Assembly (NCBI GenBank): GCA_964344155.1 | Contig: CAYFMG010000005.1 | Coordinates: 12,587-76,586, forward strand | Direction: 5' to 3' | DNA length: 64,000 nt | Source of the DNA: UBA6164 sp964344155 | Lineage (GTDB): Bacteria > Patescibacteriota > Gracilibacteria > BD1-5 > UBA6164 | Shown here: positions 1-10,485 of the stretch, in pieces | How positions within the stretch are numbered: position 1 is the first letter of the stretch | Layout: each line of letters opens with the position of its first letter | Translations under genes and position numbers: made by a program | The notes under the pieces: model-generated | What the model was told of the DNA's origin: nothing | The model's database searches: none | The model's input: only the letters and a program-made list of their open reading frames with translations

Positions 1-1170
1 TGTTCAATCAAGTATTGTTTCAGTTCTATCAGACCCAAATCTTACAGTAACACAAGGAACTCATACTATATTAGCTTCTTCTTGCATACTACCTGAATCT
101 GTAACAACAGCTCAAGCTTTACTTATCATATCTATAACTTCAGCATGGTGAGCTAATGCTGGACCATAGACAAAGTTATCTTTGTATTTTTTCTTTAGGT
201 GTTCTATATCATCTCTAAGTCAGTAGTTATCAATTGCAAACTCAGAAGCATAAAGACCTAGAAAACAAACATATACTCAGTCTTTTATAAGTTTTTTAAT
301 AGCATTGTAAATAACTAAAAATCTTTCTTTTTTTTCTGTATTTTCTCTTCTGTGAATAGTTATAAATATAAAAGGTTTATCTTTCATATTTGGAAATTTT
401 TCAAAAGCATTTGAGTGAGGTATTTTTTCTTTTGAGATTTCTATGGCGTCAGCTACAGTATTACCTACTACTTTTATATGCTCTTTTGGAAATCATTCTT
501 TTTTAAGTGTTTTTTTGTATAGATCAACTGGTGCAGCAAATAGTCAAGTAGATGCTTCTATTCATCTAGTATCAAATTGTTCTGGATATGGTTCTATACT
601 TCATGTTTCATATACATCAAAATCTTGAAGGTCTTTGTGATACTTATCCCAGTTAAATTTTCAATCATTATAGTCTGTGAATAATTTGTGATAGAATTCT
701 TTGTTTGGGGTAAATGTTCTGATTCATGCTTCCACATGTACTACTGCAAATTTGTTTAAAAATGCTGCTTTATCAGCTGTTGTTGCTGTAAGAGTATCAC
801 CGTGAACGTAAGGAACAGGGATTTTTCTATAATTTTCAAATAAATCTATTAAGAAGTCACCTAATCTTTCAATCACAAGTGAGAATTTTTTATGTATTTT
901 TCAGTAAATATTTAGGTTTACATCTACATCCATATTAAACTCTTTTAGAACTCACTTACTTAGGTTATAATCATAGTGTTGACCTGTATGTATAAGTATA
1001 ACTAGCTCTCCTCTTTTCTTTAATTCTAGATATAAAGGAGCTTGTTTGATAATATCAGGTTTTGTCGCAATCATAATGATATGAGCATATTTTTGAGAGT
1101 TGTTTTGTATTTCATACCAAAAATTTGGTCTTATAAAAACTTGATTATCATCTTGGTTGTTAATTTTCAT
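1..1170 (-). CDS. wecB: UDP-N-acetylglucosamine 2-epimerase (non-hydrolysing), C-terminus cut by window edge
   Basis: Converts UDP-GlcNAc to UDP-ManNAc for surface polysaccharide synthesis. With TGA as Gly, 390 residues are open from the ATG at 1170 to the window edge. The N-terminus carries the family signature ending HTGQHYDYNLS (near residue 65); later come HGDT, HVEAGIRTF (its Gly is TGA), the HRREN motif and SGSMQEEA. These are the nucleotide-sugar-binding motifs of the GT-B-fold epimerase family. A terminator-like hairpin with a T-tract directly abuts the start codon and no Shine-Dalgarno is present. The extreme C-terminus lies outside the window. Family call is confident. Confidence 0.93.
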
Positions 1171-1171
1171 A

Positions 1172-1221
1172 AAAAAACTATATAATTTATTAAATTTAGT
1201 AAATTATATAGTTTTTTGTTA
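1172..1221. terminator. Terminator-like hairpin abutting the epimerase start
   Basis: Long AT inverted repeat (actatataattta / taaattatatagt) with a T-run on either side. Read on the minus strand the seven-T run ends exactly at the ATG of the epimerase gene, so it is either a terminator for upstream transcription or a leader regulatory structure. Confidence 0.55.
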
Positions 1222-1250
1222 TTATTCAAGTTAATTATGATTTCTGTGTT

Positions 1251-1279
1251 AAAAAAAAAGGATTTTTGCAAATCCTTTT
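1251..1279 (-). terminator. Intrinsic terminator of the 158-aa gene
   Basis: Hairpin aaaggattt-gcaa-aaatccttt followed on the minus strand by a T-run, immediately after the TAG stop of the gene at 1280-1756. Confidence 0.7.
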
Positions 1280-1756
1280 CTAAGTATCTTTGGCTTCATT
1301 CATCAGATACCACATAATATCTGGATCTAATCTACCGTTTGATTTATAAACAGAACAAGATTCCATAAAAAAATCAGTTTCAAGTTCTATAGCATATTTT
1401 ATTTCTCTTATTCCATCTCTTTTTATGCAAAAGTTTAATATTACTACTTTTTTCATTTTTAAGCTTTTACACTTTTTAGGAATTTTTGATAATAGACCAG
1501 ATTTTTCAACTATATCACCTATTAATAGTGTATTGTTAAAAGTTAATACATGTTTTTGATTACTTAAAAAACCTGATAAAAATACCTTATTTCCATAAAA
1601 ATTACATAAACCATTTTCAATACTTACATCTCTTTGTTTTAACCATTCTCTTATAATACTTGGCAAATCTTCCAGTTTTTTACCTTCGAGTATTTCTACA
1701 GGAGGTAATAAAACTTTAGAAAAACCATCAAAGTCTGTTCTTTGTATACCATCCAT
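1280..1756 (-). CDS. Hypothetical protein, 158 aa, foreign-looking
   Basis: No family recognised. Unlike its neighbours it has no in-frame TGA; all glycines are GGN and it stops at TAG, so it reads the same in code 11 and code 25. A strong Shine-Dalgarno (aaggagagg) lies about 8 bases before the ATG, also unlike native genes. Soluble, with a Lys-rich centre and several cysteines (C51, C96, C109, C134 approximately). Own terminator downstream and AT-rich promoter region upstream (TTGACT at about 1830), so a single-gene unit. Probably acquired, like the genes of the island at 14.3-26.5 kb; function unknown. Confidence 0.75.
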   Translation of the reverse strand: MDGIQRTDFDGFSKVLLPPVEILEGKKLEDLPSIIREWLKQRDVSIENGLCNFYGNKVFLSGFLSNQKHVLTFNNTLLIGDIVEKSGLLSKIPKKCKSLKMKKVVILNFCIKRDGIREIKYAIELETDFFMESCSVYKSNGRLDPDIMWYLMNEAKDT

Positions 1757-1837
1757 AAAGATACCTCTCCTTTTTTGTTTTTAGTATTTTTGAAATACTG
1801 GATTATATGTATATTGATTTTTTTTATTGAGTCAAGA

Positions 1838-1864
1838 AAAAAATAGACCATAGGTCTATTTTAT
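1838..1864. terminator. Bidirectional terminator
   Basis: Perfect stem aaatagacc-ata-ggtctattt with A/T tails, just downstream of the minus-strand gene at 1873-2232. Confidence 0.7.
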
Positions 1865-1872
1865 TATTTATA

Positions 1873-2232
1873 TTAAGTATTTTTATCTAATTCAACTTTT
1901 ACTTCTTGAACAGCAACCATAAAAGCACGGTTCATTGTATTTACTTTATCTAAATGGTGACCATCTATTCCCATATACATTTCTAGTAACTTTGCTTCTT
2001 TAAATGTTTCTTGTTGGTAGCTTATTTGATTTCATTCTAGTTTAAATAAAAGCCAAGATAATACTAGGTTTTTCCAGTATGCTGGTTTATATGCATCTAT
2101 ATTATAATCTCAATTTTTTTCTAATAATTTTATTATTTGTAATTTATAATCTTCTCTATCTTTTTGAAGAAATGGTATTTTTATAGCTAGATCATTAATA
2201 ATAGGATCAAAATCTATAGAATAGTTTTTCAT
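1873..2232 (-). CDS. Hypothetical protein, 119 aa
   Basis: Open only in code 25 (two internal TGA codons read as Gly); ATG at 2232, TAA at 1873. Sequence begins MKNYSIDFDPIINDLAIKIP and is soluble, mostly helical by composition (many E, K, L). The middle has a Trp/Leu-rich stretch (KNLVLSWLLFKLEG). No conserved family recognised. Monocistronic, with its own terminator at 1838-1864 and no visible Shine-Dalgarno. Confidence 0.7.
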
Positions 2233-2298
2233 GTATTATTGTTAATGTTAATTAATTTAATTATAATTAATAAAATTTAAAAGTCAATATAAAATATA

Positions 2299-3141
2299 TT
2301 ATTTAAAATAATATCCCACTCCAATTAATATTGAAACAATAATTATCAAGCTTAGATCTTTTTTACTTGGTTTATCTTTAAACATTAAATATGAGAAAAA
2401 TAGAGTCATACCAAGTCAAATATAGGATAAAAGTATACCTAAACTAAGTCATAGTTCTTGGATTACAACAAGAGATAAAATATATGAAGTTCATCAAATG
2501 TGAGCAGCAATTAGTCTGTATTTAAAAAATGATTTTGGTAGGGTTTTGAAACAAGATAGTTGTTTTTTATATGTAATTATAGATCAAACAAAGATAATTC
2601 AAAGTATAAAAGAATATATAAAAAATGTTACATTAGATATTTGAGTGAATAAGTATCAAAGTAGTAAGAAATTTATTGTTTCAAGTATTTGTGAAAAAGA
2701 AAATATTTTAATACTTTTGGGTACTTTAAGCGTTTTAAAGTCAACAGTAAATAGTATGATTATAAGTACAGTAAACAGAGCAATTATTAATGTAATTAAT
2801 GATATATCTCAAAAAATCAAAAAACTTAATATGATTACAAGTACCTTATGTATATTTTGATAAGGTAGTATAGATGAAATTTTTTCTTTTGAATATACAT
2901 ATTGATTAAGTTGTACTATTACAAATTGTAATAAGTATAAAAATACAATTAAAGAGAAAATTTTTAAGTTGATATCTGATAAAACTAGTTTATCCAAAAA
3001 GAATAAAGCCAAAGATATTAAAACAATGGAAAAATAAGCTATAAAGTTAAAAAATTCTCTTGGAGCATTAAAACTTAAAGCTTTTTTCCAAAAACTAGTT
3101 GCAAGTGAATTGAGGAATGTTGAAAGTATTGCGTAAAACAT
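2299..3141 (-). CDS. EamA/DMT-family membrane transporter
   Basis: 280-residue integral membrane protein, about ten hydrophobic segments in two halves, the size and pattern of the drug/metabolite transporter (EamA) superfamily. Starts MFYAILSTFLNSLATSFWKK, where a helix followed by a Lys pair is typical of the family's first segment. Needs code 25 to stay open (first TGA at 2809). Substrate cannot be inferred. The next upstream gene ends at 3150, nine bases before this start, so the two are probably co-transcribed. Confidence 0.75.
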
Positions 3142-3149
3142 ATGTTTTT

Positions 3150-3758
3150 TTATTTAAATATTTCTAAAAACTTCTCCCATAGACTTCTGTTGTCTTCTTT
3201 TTTACCAAACTTCTTTTCATCTACCTCCTCTAGACTTTCTTTTACATCAATTGTATTTTCTTGAATAAGGATAAGATTTTTATCTAGAACAGTTAAAAAT
3301 CATGAGAAAAGATTTAATCACATAGCTGATTCTGGATTGATCTTACTAGCTATTAGAGTCAAAGCTGAGTTTAGTTTTGTTATAGTTTGTACTCTGAATA
3401 CGTCATCTTGTAGAGCTTTTTGGTATTCTTCTTTTGTTACTCTTAGATCAGCTGGTAGGTAATCATCTATATCTTTTATTTCATCCATCCTGTCTATTTT
3501 TTCAAAAATTTCTTTTACTGTATTTTCATCTATTTCCTCTCCTTCTACTACTTTTTTAGCTGTTTCTTTAGTAATTACACCTTTTTCAACCAATTCTTTC
3601 AAGTCCATTAGATCTTCTTCTGCTTGTACTTCCACTGATATTTTTTCTTTTACCTTTTGATGTTCTAAAACCTTTTTCCTATTTTCACTAACTTCCTTCT
3701 CTGTAGCTTCCTTTTTCTTTTTTTCAGACTCTTTTAGAGCTCATGCTTCAATACCCAT
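3150..3758 (-). CDS. Hypothetical coiled-coil-rich protein, 202 aa
   Basis: ATG at 3758, TAA at 3150, with internal TGA codons (for example at 3318). The N-terminal 60 residues are highly charged (Lys/Glu repeats, likely coiled coil), the middle is acidic with several short helices, and a hydrophobic stretch near residue 150 (LFSWFLTVLDKNLILIQ) could be a buried helix. Resembles CPR-specific hypothetical proteins; no function assigned. Immediately upstream of the EamA transporter. Confidence 0.65.
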
Positions 3759-3864
3759 AATATTTTGTTATTAAGTAATATATGTAATATAATCAAAAAA
3801 AAGAATTTGCAAAAAAATAATAAAAGGTTACATTATACATGTATTATTTTTTAACTAGAAAATT

Positions 3865-4818
3865 ATGTGAATAATTATATTAGCGATAGAAATACTTATT
3901 TGATTAGGGATTCTTATGATTCCTGAAATAGGTTTTGGTGCAGGTTTACTTTACTTTATATTTTTACTTTACTCTGGTATAGTAATAGTACAACCAAATA
4001 CAGTTAGAACAAAAGAAGTTTTTGGTAAATATACAGGTATATTAAGACAATGATTCAATCTAGTAATACCATTTGTAACTACAGTAAGAAGACAAGATCT
4101 ATACAGAAAAAACTTTCCTGTTGAAGTTGAATGAGTTACTTCTGATACAGTTACAGCTTATATATGACTAAATGTTATATATTATGTAAATGATGATGAT
4201 GATGTAAGTAAAAAATGAAATATATATAAATCAGTATATAGTATAGATGACCCAAGAACTATGATGAGATCAACTATAGATGAACAACTAAGAGCTATGA
4301 TGGTTACTTTTACTCATAAAAACATATTTGAAAAAAGAGAAGAAATATGACAAGCAATCGAAGAAAGACTTAGAGAAAAACTTCTAACTTTTGGTTATAG
4401 ACTTGATTCTATCCAAGTAAGAGATGTAAAACTAGATACTACTGTAATGTGAGCTATGAACAAGGTAGTTGAAACACTTAAATATAAACAAGCTGCATTA
4501 AATGAAGCAGAAGCTAAAAAAATAATGCAAGTAAAAGAAGCAGAAGCTGAAAAAGAAGCAAAGGTTTTACTTTGAGAAGGTATGGCTGGTCAAAGAATGA
4601 AAATAGCAGAATGATTTAAAGAATCTGTTGATTTAATAAAAGAAACTGATGATTCTCTGAATGCTGAAAAAGTACTTGCTTTTCTACTTGATAGTTCTAG
4701 AATAGAAACTCTAGGTAATATCTGAGCAAATGATAATTCTAAACTAGTATATCTAAATGAAGATATGGAAGGTAGAGCTAGTAAGTTGATTTCAGGAAGT
4801 GAAATAATGGATAAATAA
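3865..4818 (+). CDS. SPFH/band-7 (stomatin/prohibitin-like) membrane protein
   Basis: 317 residues. Two N-terminal hydrophobic segments (about residues 2-40), then the SPFH core: VQPNTVRTKEVFGKYTGILR, FNLVIPFVTTVRRQDLYRKN, and later the conserved region around LLTFGYRLDSIQVRDVKL. A charged helical region rich in Ala/Glu/Lys (coiled coil, about residues 205-245) follows, as in stomatins. SPFH proteins form membrane microdomain scaffolds. Several conserved positions are TGA-coded Gly. No Shine-Dalgarno; only plus-strand gene in this part of the window. Confidence 0.88.
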
Positions 4819-4857
4819 AAAAAATAAGCTAAAATTATAATTTAGCTTATTTTTTTT
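4818..4857. terminator. Bidirectional terminator between convergent genes
   Basis: Stem aaaaaataagctaaa / tttagcttatttttt separating the SPFH gene (+) from the convergent adenylyltransferase gene (-), whose TAA lies in the stem. Confidence 0.75.
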
Positions 4858-5375
4858 AATATATTATTTGGTATTAGTTGTTTAAGTAATTCATGGTCTT
4901 TTTTTTCTAAACATTCTCTAACAAGAGTTGATGAATAATATTTTGTTTCTCAATTGTGTTTAAAACTGTGATCATATCTGTTAAACTCTACAAAATTTTT
5001 ATTATAGTTTCATAGTTCACCCTCAAATTCTTTTAATACATTTATGGCTGAGTCGTTTTCAAAATCTCATCAGTAAATAGATAATTCTGCTAGGTTTTCA
5101 TTGTAGATATTTATTATATCTCATATTTCAGATACCCAGTCTTTATCTGAGTCTACATCATCTATACTTTCTAGAATTAGTTTTTCATTGTTTTCAAAAT
5201 ATTCCTCTATCATTTGTCACCTAGTTATCACATCAAATGGGTTTAATTTATCAAACACATTAGCAGAACCAAGTATTACAATTGTTAAATCATTAAATTT
5301 TAGAGATTTTTTTATTGTATTTAGATGTCACTTATGAGGAGGATTAAATCTTCCTATAAATATTCAGATTTTCAT
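4842..5375 (-). CDS. Nicotinamide-nucleotide adenylyltransferase (NMNAT-type)
   Basis: 177 residues with the nucleotidyltransferase loop GRFNPPHKGH near residue 8 (the second Gly is TGA) and the C-terminal YYSSTLVRE motif that matches the family's SST-x-x-R signature. Joins NMN and ATP to form NAD+. The length and HKGH loop fit the compact NMNAT (NadM/NadR-like) proteins rather than longer NadD. A small basic-protein gene starts just upstream and ends 9 bases before this ATG, probably one transcript. The exact substrate could be another mononucleotide. Confidence 0.82.
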
Positions 5376-5384
5376 TTAGAGTTT

Positions 5385-5516
5385 TTAATAAATATTTGAT
5401 AATATATCTCTTAATTCTATATATTTTTCTCTTTTTTTAGATCTAGATCTGCTAAGTTTTCTATCATAATTATATGACTTTGCTTTAGAGAGATTATGTT
5501 TTCTAGAAGATTGCAT
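5385..5516 (-). CDS. Small basic protein, 43 aa
   Basis: ATG at 5516 to TAA at 5385, beginning MQSSRKHNLSKAKSYNYDRK. Strongly basic (about 14 Lys/Arg/His), Ser-rich, nucleic-acid-binding by composition. No TGA codons. Sits 9 bases before the NMN adenylyltransferase start, suggesting co-transcription. A real but unrecognised small gene is likely, although the short length limits certainty. Confidence 0.5.
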   Translation of the reverse strand: MQSSRKHNLSKAKSYNYDRKLSRSRSKKREKYIELRDILSNIY

Positions 5517-5578
5517 CTGTTGTTAATTATAGTATAATACAGTTATTATACTATATTAATATTCGTAAGTCAAATTTT

Positions 5579-6637
5579 TTACTCAGGTTTTTTGTAGTAA
5601 TATCCCCTATTTTTTCTTCTAAAAGTCTCAATTAACCAGTTTAGATAATATTTTGGTCATAAAACTATGTCTTGAGCATGTAGTAAACTATAATCAAATC
5701 ATCCAAACTTTCTTTTGAATTTTGTTACTCATGCTATTGGATGTTTTGGATTGTTGTCAGGAGAAACTCACCAAAAATTATATAGACTACATTCATCAGC
5801 TTTTGCTTTTGTTATAGCGGCCCATTGACATAAGTAGTTTGGTGAAAATTTCGGATGTCTTATATTTGAAGCAGCTATGTAATAAACACATGTTTTTCAA
5901 AATTTAATAGTCATCAAGATAGACTCAGTTTCTCATTTGTAGTTTGCTGAGATAGTATTTATGTTGTTTCAAAAGACTTTGTAAAGGTTTTTTATAAAAT
6001 GAGTGGAAAAAGCAGAGTATTTTCTTTTTCAATTTTCTCTTTTGGCGTGGTCTTGATGCATTTTTATCAATTTTTCAATATGATCTATCTTGTTATCTAT
6101 CCTTATAGTTACTCATTCTTTTTTTGCTCTGTTTATGTAATACCTATCTTTTTTCTTTATATTTTGTAGTAGTTCTTCTTCTGATAATTTTAAGTTTAAT
6201 AGATGAGTGTCTTCTGCATGTTCATGCATAGGGGCATTTATAAATTTGAGTTTTCTAAAAGCTTTTCTATTTTCTATAGTATTTTTAAGAGCTGAGTTTA
6301 TTCTAATAAAACTCATTCAATCAAGATCTGCAAATGTTTGTAAATCAGGTAATACTGCAGAAAAAACTTCGAAGAAATCTCATTTAATTAAAGGTCAATG
6401 TGGTATAAAATAATAGTTTCATCTTTTTGCTTTGACTTTTATAACCAAAAAAACTCATACCAAATGATCTTTTCTTCAATCACTTTTATATATTCAATAT
6501 CTTTTTATAGATTTTCATGATATCTCTTGAAACTCTCACCATTCCCAAGATTCCAAAAAACTATAAAATTCGAAATCAGAGTGGATTATAAAATTTTCCC
6601 AAATATCTTTGTTTAATATTTCATTAAGTTTGTACAT
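5579..6637 (-). CDS. FemAB-family peptidyltransferase
   Basis: 352 residues. FemAB/GNAT-fold enzymes add amino acids to peptidoglycan stem peptides or other acceptors using aminoacyl-tRNA. Recognisable features are the helical segment EELLQNIKKKDRYYINRAKK, the central region with DHAKRENGKRKYSAFSTHF, and the C-terminal block YNFGGVSPDNNPKHPIAGVT followed by FKRKFGG, all typical of the family. Directly downstream of a DegT-type aminotransferase (its start at 6637 adjoins that gene's TAG at 6638) and a MurF-like ligase, forming an envelope cassette. Confidence 0.87.
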
Positions 6638-7906
6638 CTATTTTTTAAAATTATTTAGTAGTAAAGTTACTTTTTTTGCATCATCTGGTGATATTAAAGT
6701 ATGGTTTGGTAGAGTTAATATTCTACTAGATATATCTTCAGCTGTAGGACATGATCATTTTTCATACTTTGCTTTTTTTAGATTTGATCATATTGGTGCT
6801 ATGTTTATTCATGACCATGTATTTCAAAGAATTACTCAGTTTTTTCTCATGTAATTATATAATTCTATTTTTTGAGCCTCTGTTTTTAATAAAATTGGGT
6901 ATCTAAAATAGTTTACTTTTTCTGTTTTTAGTGGTCAGAATATTTTTTTGATATTTTTGTTTATTATTAATTCATCATAATACTCAGCTATAGATCTTCT
7001 GTGTATAGAGTCTATTTTTATGTGATCCATAGATTCAGAAGCAAGATAAGCTAGAGAATTAGGTAATTTTAGATTAAATTTTTTGAAGTTACAGTTTTTT
7101 TCTTCTTTTGTTAGTATTTCAGTTATTAGTTTTGTTTTTCTAGCTAGTGTTATAATCACTTTTCATAGTTTGAAAAAATCATAAGTTTTGTATGCTTCAT
7201 ATCAGCTTAGGTTGTAAAAAAGATTTCTCAGGGTTAGTCATATGCTAGGCATTTTTAATGCACTTTTAACTTTTTTGATTTCTTTGAAATAGTTTTTATT
7301 GTTTATAACTAAAAAACCTCCTGTTACGCTTGAGATAACTTTGTCTCTTCCTGTTGAAAAAATAGCGAAATCTCAAAAACTTCATAGTTTTTCATCATCT
7401 TTTCTAGTTCATAGACTGTGAGCACAGTCCTCTATTATAATAATTTTATTTTCTTTTGCTAGTTTAGATATTTTTTTTATTTCAGAGGCTTTTCAAAAAG
7501 TGTGTTGAACTATTATAGCTTTTGTATTTTTATTAATAGTTTTTGCTAGTTTTTTTGGGTCTAATCAAAGGTTTGTTTTTGATATATCAGAGTATACTAT
7601 TTTTGCTCATGATTGTATTACTGCATTTGAAACAGATACACAAGTGTATCATGGTACTATTACTTCATCATTTTTCTTTACTTTTAGTATTTTTAAAGCC
7701 CGGTAAATAGCACTTCTTCAGTTGTACAGAGAGATTATCTCTGATTTGTTTTTTCAGATATATGACAAGATTTTATTTTCTATAAGACTTGTAGATTTTC
7801 CGTATCTAAGAGCAGGAAGCTTATATGTAATTAGTGCTAGAGTTTTTAGGTATATTTTAAAATTTATTGTAGTGAAAAACTCTGATATAATAGATTTTTT
7901 ATACAT
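6638..7906 (-). CDS. DegT/DnrJ/EryC1/StrS-family PLP aminotransferase
   Basis: 422 residues. Shows LYNGRSAIYRALKIL, DEVIVPGYTCVSVSNAV, the pyridoxal-contacting EDCAHSLG block, and FSTGRDKVISSVTGGF, where the Lys is at the expected Schiff-base position. These proteins aminate keto-sugars for surface glycans. The N-terminal 40 residues are a family-atypical extension. It lies between a membrane MurF-like gene (one base away) and FemAB, so the three very probably form one operon for cell-surface sugar and peptide modification. Confidence 0.85.
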
Positions 7907-7907
7907 A

Positions 7908-9506
7908 TTATTTTAGTTTGTTAATATAATTAAATGCTTTTTTTCATTCAAAAAGTATTGTGCTATTTTCTGTTACATTATTTAGGTTTTGTAGTATATT
8001 TTCTTTTTTAAATTTTCCTTGAGTTAATCATTTTTCTAAGTATTTTTTATAGTTTACTCAAACAAAAAGTACTTGATTAACTTGGTTGTTTTTAGCTATG
8101 CTTTTTCATATATTATAATGGATTTTTTCTGAATCTTTTCAAAGTTCTAGTATATCATCCATTACAAGTATTTTGTTTCATTTGTAACTATTTAATACTT
8201 CTATTCATGCTTGTAATCAGTTTTCTGATAAGTTATAAGTATCATCTATTATTGTGTATTTTTCTCTTTTTTCTATGTGTAGAGTGTTTTGTGGTGTTTT
8301 TAGATTTTTTAGATATTGTTTAATTTCAGTTGTTTTAAATCATAGATCATAACAAAAGGCTATTACTCAAGTTAAATTTATGATATTGTGCTCACCTATT
8401 AGGTCTATTGTTATTTTTGTTTTTGTTTTTTTGTATTCAAACTCAAACTCTGTTTTTCAATTTTTGTTTGATAATATATTGTATTTTGCATCTGCTTTTG
8501 AGTGTTTTCAATATTTTACTATGTTTAGTTCTTTGTTAAATTTTATAGTTCTTATATTATCATTATTCCAGTTTACATATAGTGTTCAGTTGTTTTCTAG
8601 TACCTTGTTTGCTATTTCAGATTTAGCTTTTTTGATATTTTCTTGAGTTCAAAATAATCATATGTGTTGGTTTCATACAGCTGTTAAAAATCAGTATTTG
8701 TGATTTGCTATATTTCAAAGAGTATTTATTTCTCATACTCTATAAGCTCACATTTCTACTACAAAGTATTTATATGAGTCCTTTAGTTTGTTTAATACTA
8801 TATCAGCTACTCATAGTTCTGAGTTGATATTTTCTGGTGTTTTAAGTGTTTTTCATTCTTGTTCTAAAATAGATGCTATAAATTCTTTTACACTTGATTT
8901 TCCGTAGCTTCAAGTTATTCATACTTTTATAGGAGAATTAATTTGTTTTGATTTTTCTATAGCATTTTTTATTTTTTTATTTTTTAAGTGGTTTACTAGA
9001 GGTAAAGTAAGTAGTATTATAAAAAATATAACTATTGGTGAAAATAGTAGTATAGAAAGTATGTAAGTATGTACCCAAAAACCTAACTCATAGTATACTA
9101 TGTATCAAATATCTATTGATAGTCATACTAAGAGTAGAGCTATGGTTAGCTTCATTCTTCATGTAAGTTTTGGTAGTAAAAGAGTTTTTTGTTTTATTTT
9201 ACGTAGTATGAATAGGTTTTGTATAAGTAAAAAATATAATAATATATTATACATTATTATTTCAAAAGGCCTGTCTATAAAAACAATTATACTCAATAAA
9301 AGTAGTGGGAATTCTAGTACTGTCCACATGTTTATTGCTGCACTTTTTCATTGAGGTGTAAATATGTATTCTTTAAATCTATCCCATCTATATTCTTTTA
9401 GTTGAATAGTGTAAAGCCAAAAAGAAAATTTATAAAAAAATGGCAGAGTTGCTAATGTCAAAATAAGATAATGCTCAAACAGCATCATGTTTTCTATAAA
9501 AAACAT
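7908..9506 (-). CDS. murF: Membrane-anchored Mur ligase (MurF-like)
   Basis: 532 residues. The N-terminal about 190 residues contain five or six hydrophobic segments, which cytosolic MurF lacks. A Mur ligase core follows: ATP loop GITGSYGKSSVKEF, then ENINSELG, VVEMGAYRVGEI and TAVGNQHIGLFGT, and later the FEFEYKKTKITIDLIGEHNI block and IIDDTYNLSENGL. MurF adds D-Ala-D-Ala to the UDP-MurNAc tripeptide; the membrane fusion suggests a variant substrate or localisation. First gene of the murF-degT-femAB cassette. A palindromic repeat lies just upstream (9541-9642). Confidence 0.82.
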
Positions 9507-9540
9507 TTTTAAGTAGTTATTAATTTAAATAGATATTTTT

Positions 9541-9642
9541 TCATAACTCATCCTTGAATTCCTTCTCTTACTTAAGAGAAGGAGGCTACCCTTTTGTTTT
9601 TCCCCTCTCTTAAGTAAGAGGGGGGTTAGGGGTGAGTTATGA
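9541..9642. repeat. Palindromic repeat copy A (short, non-coding)
   Basis: 102-bp element with outer inverted repeats (tcataactcatcc / ggggtgagttatga) and two internal palindromes (ttctcttacttaagagaa and cctctcttaagtaagagg). Nearly the same sequence as 48478-48578, and the same ends as the DUF559-bearing element at 47099-47584. Lies 2 bases from the stop of the hydrolase gene. Confidence 0.88.
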
Positions 9643-9644
9643 TT

Positions 9645-10403
9645 TTATATATTGTTTAAAAAAGTATTTATTAGTTTTTCTGGTGAGTGTAGGTGTATTC
9701 AGTGTTTTTCGTTTTCTAGTATTATCATTTTTGAGTTAACTATATTTTTTCTCATATATTTTCAATCAGACACTGGTGTGTATGTGTCTTTTTCTCACCA
9801 TATAAGTAGAGTATTTTGTTTTATCTCACTTATTTCATCTTTTAGATCAGATTTAATCATATTTAAGTATGTTTGTTTTAAATATGGATTTTTCTCTGCT
9901 TCTAAATAATCTTGTCATCAGATAAGTTTATAAAATATTGTTCTGACTCAAGGAATTTTTTTAAGTATTTTGAAAGGTTTAATTATAGTATTTAGGACTT
10001 TTCTTTTTAGTGATCTTTTTTTATCGTTTCTGATTCATGCTGAATTATTTAGTATAAGTCTATCTATTTTTATTTTTCATCTATTTGCTATTTTTATACT
10101 TATAGCTCATCCATTACTATGTCACCATAGGATTATGTTTTTTAGTTTTCTATTTCTTATAAACTCTTCTATAACAGAAACATAGTCATCCAGCTCAAAG
10201 ACTTTTTCTAGTTTTGTGTTTCAAAATCATGGTAGATCAGGTACTATTACATTGAATCAATGATTGAATAATAATTCTCAAGCTTCTAACCAACTCTGAG
10301 AACTTCATCACCATCAGTGTAGTATAACTATAGTGTGTTTGTTTTTCTTATCAATCCAGTCCTCAAAAAAGATTTCTATATTTGTTTTTTTTACTTGGTT
10401 CAT
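9645..10403 (-). CDS. Alpha/beta hydrolase
   Basis: 252 residues with a complete alpha/beta-hydrolase layout: oxyanion-hole HGWGGSSQSW (about residue 29), nucleophile elbow GHSNGG (Ser near residue 98), acid in LLIWGEKDTYTP, and catalytic His in NEKHGIHLHSPE. Many of these glycines are TGA. Esterase or lipase-like activity likely; substrate unknown. The ATG at 10403 directly follows the T-tract of a terminator hairpin (10411-10439). TAA at 9645 abuts the palindromic repeat. Confidence 0.87.
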
Positions 10404-10408
10404 ATAAA

Positions 10409-10440
10409 AAAATAAGATTAAATTAATTTAATCTTATTCT
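10409..10440. terminator. Terminator between hydrolase start and upstream gene
   Basis: Perfect 12-bp stem aataagattaaa-ttaa-tttaatcttatt; on the minus strand the T-run is followed at once by the ATG of the hydrolase gene. Terminates the gene at 10486-11724. Confidence 0.75.
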
Positions 10441-10485
10441 AAGGATAATGTAATTATTTTCAAGCTATATTTTTATTTAATTGTT

